Below, piece after piece: positions 1-5,189 of a stretch of 5,189 nt of DNA (the stretch's first letter is position 1; each line of letters opens with the position of its first letter). The notes beneath the pieces are model-generated. The model worked only from the letters and a program-made list of their open reading frames with translations, was not told where the DNA came from and did no database searches. Made by a program: the position numbers and the translations under genes. This DNA comes from Phycisphaerales bacterium (lineage in GTDB: Bacteria; Planctomycetota; Phycisphaerae; Phycisphaerales; SM1A02): the NCBI GenBank assembly GCA_007125255.1, contig SLDM01000499.1, positions 1 to 5,189 on the forward strand. Reading direction: 5' to 3'.

Positions 1-81
1 CCCCTTGAAGAACCACACTTGCGAACCTTCTTACCACGACGTGAGGCGCAAGATCCATGATGAACCACGAAAGTAACAATC

Positions 82-87
82 AGGAGA
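82..87 (+). promoter_or_regulatory. Ribosome binding site of receptor 1
   Basis: AGGAGA lies seven bases before the ATG at 94 (counted from the G at 86), a near-ideal Shine-Dalgarno at normal spacing, and it fixes that start. The rest of the 93-base leader shows no convincing promoter. TTGAAG at 5-10 resembles a -35 box, but the sequence 18 bases on (TCTTAC) matches the -10 consensus at only three of six positions. No flagellar sigma-28 motif is visible, so the promoter is probably left of the window. Confidence 0.8.
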
Positions 88-93
88 ACTGTC

Positions 94-2172
94 ATGAACC
101 TCACCATTGCCCGGAAGTTGGCTCTGGGATTCGCTTCGCTGCTGATCCTGCTGATCATCGTTGGCCTGTTCGCCATTCGGGGCGGGCGAACCGCCGACCA
201 TGGTGTCAATGATCTCGGCAGTATTACTGTCGACCTGATCCAGGGTGCCGAGTTGATGGAGGGAATGCTGACCATGCGCATGCGTGTACAGGATTTCATC
301 ATCAACAACGATGAAGAGTCGGTGCGCGCGTTCAACCAGGCACGCGACGTGTTTCTGGCCGAGCTTGAAGAGTGTGAAGGGCGGTTCACCAACCCGGAGC
401 GGGTCGAGGCCCTGTCACGAATCCGAGCCGGTTTCGAAAACTATTACCGCGCCTTCAATGAGGTCCAGACCGTTGTCCACACCCGCAATCGCATCGTGGA
501 AGAGGATGTTCACCGGCTGGGTGGCGAGCTCCGCCAGCATCTTGACGGTATTGTCGATCGCGCTTTCGAAGGCGAGGATATGAGCTACGCCCAGGGGGCT
601 GCCCAGGCCATGCAGGACTTTCTTCTCGCCCGCATCTACGTGATGAACTATCTCACGATGAACACGGATGCAAACTACCAGCGGGCGCAACAGGAGGTTC
701 GGGATACCCGGGAACGATTGAATCGCCGCGCTGACAACAGCACCGGGAACGCGCAGCAGGAGTACCGTCAGGCCCTGGGTCTGCTGGATGAATATGCCGG
801 TGCCGTGGACCGTGTCCAGACCTACGTCCGTCAGCGAAACGATCTGGTCGAGAATCAGATCGACGTCTACGGGCCCCAGATCGCGGACTACAACCGCGAG
901 ATCCAGGCGTCTCTCGCAGGCGATGCGGAACACGACGTTCAGGTCGTCTCCGCCGCGGTGGCGACGACGCAGTTCATCATAATCGTTATGACGGTGGGAG
1001 CCGTGATCATCGGCATCGGTCTCGCCTACTTAATCGCGCGGAGCATTCTCGGCCCGATCAAGATGATGGTCGACCGGCTCAAGGACATTGCGCAGGGTGA
1101 AGGCGACCTGACTCAGCGCGTCGATGAAGACCGCAAGGATGAACTCGGTGAGCTTGGCAAATGGTTCAATGCGTTTGTCATCAAGATTGAGAACGTGGTC
1201 ATGGAAGTCATGGCCGCTTCGGAGCAGATTGACGCCGGATCGACACAGATCGCTTCGGCGAGCCAGTCGCTGGCGGAAGGCGCTTCCGAGCAGGCGTCGA
1301 GCCTGGAAGAGATCAGCTCGTCGATCGAGCAGATGTCGGCAATGACGCAGCAGAACGCGGAGAACGCCCGCCAGGCGAACAGTCTCTCGGATGAATCGAG
1401 CAAGGCGGTCGACCGCGGCCAGAAGGAAATGGAGCGGATGAGCGAGTCGATGAACGAGATCAAGAGCTCGAGCGAGGAGATGGCGAAGATCATCAAGGTG
1501 ATCGACGAGATCGCCTTCCAGACGAACCTGCTGGCCCTGAACGCGGCGGTCGAAGCGGCGCGAGCGGGCGAAGCGGGCAAGGGATTCGCGGTGGTCGCCG
1601 AGGAAGTGCGCAATCTGGCGCAGCGTTCGGCCGAAGCGGCGAAGAATACCTCGCAGATGATCGAGGACTCGGGCACGAAGTGCGAGGAAGGCGTTCAGAT
1701 CGCCGAGCGTGTGGCGGCGGTTCTGAGTGACATCGTGTCAAGTACGAGCAAGGTTGACACGCTGCTGGGCGAGATCGCCTCGGCGAGCGGTGAACAGTCC
1801 TCGGGCATCAGCCAGATCAACACGGGCGTGAGCGAGTTGGACAAGGTGACCCAGCAGAATGCGGGCAATGCCGAAGAGCTCGCTTCCGGTGCCGAAGAGA
1901 CCTCTTCCCAGGTGACTGCCCTGCGGGAGATCGTGGGCCAGTTCAAGGTGAGCGGCCAGTCGAGCTCGGGCGGGTCGCGCCCGGCCCCGACCGGTGGCGG
2001 ATCGTCGTCGAACGCGCGATCGGCCAGCCCGAAGCCGGCAGCGCCGAAGTCCATCTCCGCCCCCCCCGCGCCAAAGCGGACACCGGTCGGCGCCGGGGTG
2101 GGTTCGAGTAACGGCTCACCGAAGCAGCAGACCATCCCGCTCGATGATGATGAGGTTCTCGCCTCGTTCTGA
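94..2172 (+). CDS. Methyl-accepting chemotaxis protein with HBM-like periplasmic sensor
   Basis: This 692-residue inner-membrane chemoreceptor should sense a periplasmic ligand and control the kinase CheA through CheW. Membrane helix 1 is at about residues 9-29 and helix 2 at about 292-315. Between them lies an all-helical sensor of about 260 residues with two similar halves, around residues 61-90 and 178-210, plus a VYGPQI motif near 258. That size and two-module plan resemble the HBM sensors of McpS-type receptors. HAMP covers about 315-364. The signalling hairpin runs to about 619, with its tip at E487-E493 inside the family hallmark [16 protein letters not shown]. Roughly 125-128 residues on each side of the tip suggest the 36-heptad class. 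Likely methylation sites are E405/E406, E412/Q413, E594/E595 and E601/E602, all fitting the methyltransferase consensus. A Gly/Ser/Pro linker (620-675) leads to the acidic tail [12 protein letters not shown]. The start is fixed by AGGAGA at 82-87. The ligand is unknown. Confidence 0.97.
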   Translation: MNLTIARKLALGFASLLILLIIVGLFAIRGGRTADHGVNDLGSITVDLIQGAELMEGMLTMRMRVQDFIINNDEESVRAFNQARDVFLAELEECEGRFTNPERVEALSRIRAGFENYYRAFNEVQTVVHTRNRIVEEDVHRLGGELRQHLDGIVDRAFEGEDMSYAQGAAQAMQDFLLARIYVMNYLTMNTDANYQRAQQEVRDTRERLNRRADNSTGNAQQEYRQALGLLDEYAGAVDRVQTYVRQRNDLVENQIDVYGPQIADYNREIQASLAGDAEHDVQVVSAAVATTQFIIIVMTVGAVIIGIGLAYLIARSILGPIKMMVDRLKDIAQGEGDLTQRVDEDRKDELGELGKWFNAFVIKIENVVMEVMAASEQIDAGSTQIASASQSLAEGASEQASSLEEISSSIEQMSAMTQQNAENARQANSLSDESSKAVDRGQKEMERMSESMNEIKSSSEEMAKIIKVIDEIAFQTNLLALNAAVEAARAGEAGKGFAVVAEEVRNLAQRSAEAAKNTSQMIEDSGTKCEEGVQIAERVAAVLSDIVSSTSKVDTLLGEIASASGEQSSGISQINTGVSELDKVTQQNAGNAEELASGAEETSSQVTALREIVGQFKVSGQSSSGGSRPAPTGGGSSSNARSASPKPAAPKSISAPPAPKRTPVGAGVGSSNGSPKQQTIPLDDDEVLASF

Positions 2173-2183
2173 GTAGCGCCACC

Positions 2184-2211
2184 CGCTGTCTGGTCGAAAG
2201 ATCAGACAGCG
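2184..2211 (+). terminator. GAAA-capped hairpin after receptor 1
   Basis: Twelve bases after the receptor 1 stop, 2184-2195 pairs with 2200-2211. There are nine perfect pairs (CGCTGTCTG with CAGACAGCG), one G-U, then T-A and C-G, closing on a GAAA tetraloop at 2196-2199. The GNRA loop makes this a very stable RNA stem. No T-run follows (AATTGAACC), so it is not a textbook intrinsic terminator. It could terminate weakly, work with Rho, or protect the 3' end of the mRNA. Its position right after a stop codon supports a transcript-end role. Confidence 0.6.
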
Positions 2212-2461
2212 AATTGAACCACGCCGGCTTCGTCATCGGGACGACAGTCGGCAGGACAACCCATATCTCTCAGAAGATCGGTACCATGAACGTATCGAGA
2301 AGCGTGCGATTGCCGTCCGGATTCGACACTCTGGCAGCACGGATGCCCCATCCGCCCGCTCTCTTCCCGCCGAGTGCAAGCGCACGGCAGCGCGGCGCGG
2401 CCACTCGGGCCGGGTTGCCGGTGGAAGCAGAGCTCCCGGGCGACCGTGAAGGAGATCGTCC
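2212..2461. other. Intergenic stretch without a convincing gene
   Basis: No reading frame here has both a good start and a believable protein composition. The open frames on both strands are rich in Arg, Pro, Cys and His, as expected of chance frames in GC-rich DNA. Two minor items are visible. A sigma-54-like TGGCA...TGC motif lies at 2332-2347. A GC-rich hairpin at 2398-2412 (CGGCC, five-base loop, GGCCG) is flanked by an outer CGGCA/TGCCG pairing at 2385-2389 and 2416-2420. The stretch probably holds the promoter and 5' leader of the downstream unit. No known riboswitch core was recognised. Confidence 0.5.
2449..2454 (+). promoter_or_regulatory. Strong Shine-Dalgarno before the small ORF
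   Basis: AAGGAG, flanked as GAAGGAGAT, sits seven bases before the ATG at 2462. It is the best Shine-Dalgarno between receptor 1 and the barrel gene, and is stronger than anything in front of the three possible barrel starts. It is the main reason to take the small ORF seriously. Confidence 0.5.
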
Positions 2462-2641
2462 ATGCACCGGTTGAACGTACCCGGCGCGGCTCCCCCCGTC
2501 CCCCTGATCGACGCACGACAAAAAATCTTGCTGATCCAGTGTGGCGGCAGTGCCCGGGAACCTCATCAAATGCAACGAGGAATCGCCGCGAGTGATGCGG
2601 CGGGCATTTGTCCTGATCTGATCCTACCGCATGGTCGATGA
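2462..2641 (+). CDS. Candidate small protein or leader peptide, 59 residues
   Basis: I do not recognise this protein. The frame begins with ATG at 2462 behind a strong AAGGAG and ends at TGA 2639-2641. It encodes 59 residues starting MHRLNVPGAAPPVPLIDARQ, with a short hydrophobic patch KILLIQC at residues 21-27 and a second Cys near residue 50. There is no signal peptide, membrane helix or known motif. Its stop overlaps an ATG at 2638 that is in frame with the barrel gene (ATGA), the arrangement typical of translational coupling. It may be a leader peptide that controls the barrel gene, a small protein of its own, or a chance frame in GC-rich DNA. The A6 run at 2520-2525 (Arg-Gln-Lys codons) stands out from the base composition around it. 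No homology evidence is available. Confidence 0.35.
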   Translation: MHRLNVPGAAPPVPLIDARQKILLIQCGGSAREPHQMQRGIAASDAAGICPDLILPHGR

Positions 2642-2760
2642 GCGGTGGGCCCGGCGAAGGGACCATGAACGGAGTACAGGACGCGACATGCGAACCTCCT
2701 GAAAGCAACAAGATCATCTTCAGGCCCCGTCAGCAATTGTGGGCAGTGGGAACCCAAGCT
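2638..2760 (+). other. Possible N-terminal extension or leader of the barrel gene
   Basis: The barrel frame is open upstream of 2761, with in-frame ATGs at 2638 and 2665. The first overlaps the small ORF stop but has no Shine-Dalgarno of its own. The second has GAAGGG at 2656-2661, only about four bases away. Either would add 41 or 32 polar residues, including CEPPESNK and RPRQQLW, before the signal peptide. That is unusual for an exported barrel. I treat this as an untranslated leader, or an upstream coupled start, rather than mature protein. Confidence 0.4.
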
Positions 2761-4194
2761 ATGAGTAGACATGACTTTGCCATTCTTATGATCGTCTTCA
2801 TCGTCTCGATGATCTTCTCCTGCAGTGCGGCGGCAGCAGAGGAATCCGTTGACCGTCCGTCCTTCCAGCCGCTCCGGTTCAACGAGGACTGGTCGGTTCT
2901 CTCTCGGATGACCCCCGAGCAGCGGCAGGATCTGTGGGATCCGATCAAGTACATCCCGCTGACGGGGGATGAATCGATCTGGCTCAGCCTCGGCGGCAGC
3001 GCGCGGACCCGGCTGGAGAGCTGGCGGAACTTCAACTTCGGGGCTCCCCCGGAGGCGCGGCACAACGATACCTTCCTGCTCGGCCGCGTGTTCCTGCATG
3101 CGGATCTGCACATCGGTGAAAATGTGCGCTTCTTTGTGGAAGGCAAGAGTGCGGGGTCGACCAATCGAAAGCTGGTCGGCGGGCGCCGCACGCTCGATGT
3201 CGATGTTCTCGATCTTCAGAACGCCTTTGTCGACCTTCGTCTTCCTGCCGGCCCGGAGACGAGCTTCACCTTCCGTGCCGGTCGCCAGGAGTTGCTCTTT
3301 GGCCGGCAGCGTCTGGTCAGCCCGCTCGACTGGGCCAATACCCGCCGCACGTTCGAGGGATTCTCCGGCATTCTCGAACTGAACGATTGGACCGTTCACG
3401 GCTTCTGGACCCAGCCGGTCGATATCCGCAAGTACCGCTTCAACAAGCGTGACTCGGACTCGCACTTCTTCGGAGTCCATGCATCCGGCCCGCTCCAACC
3501 GATCGACGCCTCGCTGGAGGTGTACTGGCTGGGGCTGCACCGCGCGGGACCGGTCAGCTTCAATGAAACCGCGGGACGAGAGCGCCGCTACACCATCGGG
3601 TCACGGATCCATGGCCGCTTCGGCCAGACCGGCTTTGACTACGATCTGGAAGCGGCCTACCAGTTCGGCGACGTCGGCGAGGGCGACATCTCGGCCTACT
3701 TCGTGGCAACGCAACTCGGATACCGCTTTTCTGATTCATGGAGCACGCCGCGCGTCTTCGTCGGCTTTGACTACGCCAGCGGCGACCGTTCGCCCGGTGG
3801 GAACGTACAGACCTTCAACCAGCTCTTTCCGCTCGGCCACGCCTACCTCGGATGGCTCGATGCGATCGGACGGCAGAACATCCTCGCGCTCAGCACCGGC
3901 ATCACCTTTGAACCGCTGGACAAGCTGACGGTTGACCTGCACGGGCACTTCTTCTGGCGGGCGAGCACCGATGACGGGCTCTACAACGTGGGCGGCGGTC
4001 TCAGCCGACCCGGCAGCGCCGGCGATGCGCGGGAAGTCGGCAGTGAAATCGATCTGCTGCTCCGGTATCAGCTCGACCGTCATACCTCGCTCATGCTCGG
4101 CTACAGCCACTTCTTCCCCGGAAGCTTCATCAAGGAAAGCGGACCCTCGCGTTCCACTGGCTTCCTTTACGCCGGGGCGGAATACCGGTTCTGA
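2761..4194 (+). CDS. Alginate-export family outer-membrane beta-barrel porin
   Basis: This 477-residue outer-membrane barrel likely lets a specific solute cross the outer membrane. From ATG 2761 it opens with a clear signal peptide: a short charged start (MSRHD), a hydrophobic core at about residues 6-20, then SCSAAAAEE with probable signal peptidase I cleavage near residue 25 or 26. The mature part alternates polar and aromatic residues in beta-strand fashion and ends in EYRF, a terminal Phe as expected for BAM-assembled barrels. Family-like blocks are GRQELLFGRQRL (174-185), TRRTFEGF (194-201), YWLGLHR (255-261), GRERRYTIGSR (272-282), DLEAAYQFG (295-303) and DYASGDRSPGG (337-347). These resemble the alginate export family (AlgE/Pfam PF13372 type), whose members include alginate secretion channels and many uptake porins of unknown substrate. 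No other alginate genes are visible, so uptake seems as likely as export. The Cys near residue 21 lacks a proper lipobox. The start is chosen on the signal peptide, since the Shine-Dalgarno (GTGGGA) is weak. Confidence 0.9.
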   Translation: MSRHDFAILMIVFIVSMIFSCSAAAAEESVDRPSFQPLRFNEDWSVLSRMTPEQRQDLWDPIKYIPLTGDESIWLSLGGSARTRLESWRNFNFGAPPEARHNDTFLLGRVFLHADLHIGENVRFFVEGKSAGSTNRKLVGGRRTLDVDVLDLQNAFVDLRLPAGPETSFTFRAGRQELLFGRQRLVSPLDWANTRRTFEGFSGILELNDWTVHGFWTQPVDIRKYRFNKRDSDSHFFGVHASGPLQPIDASLEVYWLGLHRAGPVSFNETAGRERRYTIGSRIHGRFGQTGFDYDLEAAYQFGDVGEGDISAYFVATQLGYRFSDSWSTPRVFVGFDYASGDRSPGGNVQTFNQLFPLGHAYLGWLDAIGRQNILALSTGITFEPLDKLTVDLHGHFFWRASTDDGLYNVGGGLSRPGSAGDAREVGSEIDLLLRYQLDRHTSLMLGYSHFFPGSFIKESGPSRSTGFLYAGAEYRF

Positions 4195-4232
4195 ACTCTC
4201 ACCCTGAGACATAGCAAACGTCTGTTACGAAC

Positions 4233-4238
4233 GAAGGA
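4233..4238 (+). promoter_or_regulatory. Ribosome binding site of receptor 2
   Basis: GAAGGA lies eight bases before ATG 4247 and fixes that start. It sits in the 52-base gap after the barrel stop. The gap holds no strong terminator, only a five-base stem (TCTCA/TGAGA at 4197-4209) with no T-run, so read-through from the barrel gene is likely. Confidence 0.75.
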
Positions 4239-4246
4239 TCAATCTC

Positions 4247-5189
4247 ATGAAGTTTTCACTTGGCAAGAAACTGGGGCTCGGCTTTGCCTCGGTGATCGCG
4301 CTGATGGTCATCAGCGCCGTGGTCGTGTCCCTGAACATGGCAACGGTCAATCGACTGACCGATCAGGTCACAGACCGTCGCTTCCCCACGATGCTGGCGG
4401 CCCAGGAGGTAAACGAGGAGACGTTGCGCTCACTTGCCGCCCTGCGCGGGTACGTCCTGGTAGGCGGTGAGGATCCCTCCATCGCTCAGACCATGCGTCA
4501 GACGCGAACGAATGCGTGGTCACGACTCAATGCGACGGTTGAAGAGCTTCAGGATTTCTCTGCGGACTGGAATGATCCGGAGAACATCCGCCGGCTGGAG
4601 GAGGCGCGCCGAACCCTGGTTGAGTTGCGTGAAGTGCAGGATCGGATCGAGGAAATCGCGCTTCGCCAGGAGAACGTGCCGGCCATGCAGGTGCTGATCG
4701 AGGAGGCGGCACCGCGTGGCGCTCGCATGCACCAGGCCATCACCGCGATGATCGACGAAGAGTCTGAGCTGGAAGCGACACCGGAGCGGAAACGCCTGCT
4801 CGGCCATCTTGCCGATGCGCGGGGATCCTTTGCCATGGGTCTGGCGAATATCCGAGCATTCCTCATCACCGGCGATGATCAGTTTCGAGAAGGCTTCGCC
4901 GGCCTCTGGAATGCCAACCAGCGGGCGTTTGACGCGATTCTGAGTGAAAACGATCTGCTGACCGATTCGCAGAGTGCGCAGATGGAAGAGTATGCAGCGT
5001 TGCGCAAGGAGTTCGCGCCGCTCTGGGAGCAGATGTTCTCACTGCGGGCCGCGGAGGACTGGAACCGCGCCAACTACCTGCTCCGGACGGAAGCGGCGCC
5101 CCGGGCCTATCAACTGGAAGAGCTCTTCAGTGGCATCATCACCAGTCAGCAGAACCTGACGACGGAGGACCGGGCGACCCTCGCCGCGG
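4247..5189 (+). CDS. Second helical-sensor receptor, probable chemoreceptor (3' end outside window)
   Basis: The frame is open for 314 codons with no stop before the window ends. The protein begins MKFSLGKKLGLGFAS, close to receptor 1 ([15 protein letters not shown]), followed by a membrane helix at about residues 11-29. The visible rest is a periplasmic all-helical sensor built as two similar modules of about 130 residues. LRGYVLVGGED (66-76) matches IRAFLITGDD (202-211), and EEAAPRG (152-158) matches TEAAPRA (281-287). This fits a tandem four-helix-bundle or HBM-type sensor. The second membrane helix, HAMP and output domain are not in the window. A chemoreceptor is therefore inferred from the N-terminal likeness to receptor 1, and a histidine kinase or diguanylate cyclase with the same sensor cannot be excluded. 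It lies 52 bases after the barrel gene with its own GAAGGA, so co-transcription with it is likely. Confidence 0.85.
   Translation, partial: MKFSLGKKLGLGFASVIALMVISAVVVSLNMATVNRLTDQVTDRRFPTMLAAQEVNEETLRSLAALRGYVLVGGEDPSIAQTMRQTRTNAWSRLNATVEELQDFSADWNDPENIRRLEEARRTLVELREVQDRIEEIALRQENVPAMQVLIEEAAPRGARMHQAITAMIDEESELEATPERKRLLGHLADARGSFAMGLANIRAFLITGDDQFREGFAGLWNANQRAFDAILSENDLLTDSQSAQMEEYAALRKEFAPLWEQMFSLRAAEDWNRANYLLRTEAAPRAYQLEELFSGIITSQQNLTTEDRATLAA

Noticed and set aside
415..933. Minus-strand frame of 172 codons opposite the receptor 1 sensor
   Set aside because: It is the mirror of a helical coding region. Its hydrophobic look comes from complementing Glu/Asp/Gln-rich codons, and it has no supporting ribosome site that I could identify.
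2214..2474. Plus-strand frame of 86 codons just after receptor 1
   Set aside because: It starts at TTG directly behind the hairpin with no Shine-Dalgarno, has a chance-like composition, and overlaps the better-supported start at 2462.
2212..2637. Cyclic-di-GMP or other known riboswitch in the barrel leader
   Set aside because: I looked for conserved core motifs and saw none. Only generic GC-rich pairing is present.
2283..2671. Repeated ACCATGAACG at about 2283 and 2662
   Set aside because: Ten bases shared without extension, and no matching flanks that would suggest a mobile element or attachment site.
2202..2717. Minus-strand frame of 171 codons across the gap
   Set aside because: It is rich in Arg, Cys, His and Pro with no domain, overlaps the receptor 1 hairpin, and no good start signal was seen.
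2710..2816. Nine-base inverted repeat AAGATCATC (2710-2718) and GATGATCTT (2808-2816) spanning the barrel start
   Set aside because: The arms are short with an 89-base loop and the pairing does not extend. One arm is ordinary signal-peptide coding sequence, so chance is adequate.
2566..3540. Long minus-strand frame of 324 codons opposite the barrel gene
   Set aside because: It lies opposite a well-supported gene, its product shows no coherent domain or hydrophobic pattern, and long antisense frames are common in GC-rich DNA.
4197..4209. TCTCA/TGAGA mini-hairpin after the barrel gene as a terminator
   Set aside because: It has only five pairs with a three-base loop and no T-run, which is too weak to call a terminator.

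Overview
The window is a stretch of GC-rich bacterial DNA (about 60% GC by eye) with three plus-strand genes, all read left to right: a complete methyl-accepting chemotaxis protein, an outer-membrane beta-barrel of the alginate-export family, and the first 314 codons of a second membrane receptor that runs off the right edge. The barrel and the chemoreceptor together point to a motile Gram-negative (diderm) organism. Nothing here fixes the phylum. The GC-rich coding style, the acidic C-terminal receptor tail and an alginate-export barrel would fit Planctomycetota (Phycisphaerae-like) or a proteobacterium; the former is my guess only.

Layout. Bases 1-93 are a short leader with a good ribosome binding site. 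Bases 94-2172 encode receptor 1, with two membrane helices around a helical HBM-like periplasmic sensor, then HAMP, a signalling hairpin and an acidic tail. Bases 2184-2211 form a 12-bp hairpin capped by a GAAA tetraloop just after its stop codon, probably marking the transcript end. Bases 2212-2760 are the only long gap. It holds a weak sigma-54-like motif, a GC-rich hairpin and a candidate 59-codon small ORF with a strong Shine-Dalgarno, whose stop overlaps an upstream in-frame ATG of the barrel gene. The barrel gene itself most likely starts at 2761, where a clean signal peptide begins, and ends at 4194. Receptor 2 starts at 4247, 52 bases later, with its own ribosome binding site.

Working together (inference). 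A barrel that admits a solute into the periplasm lies between two receptors with large helical periplasmic sensors. This suggests a linked uptake-and-taxis locus for a small anionic or oligomeric carbon source. The barrel and receptor 2 are likely co-transcribed, while receptor 1 is probably a separate unit ended by the hairpin. No ligand can be read from the sequence. I found no tRNA, rRNA, CRISPR array, insertion sequence or known riboswitch.
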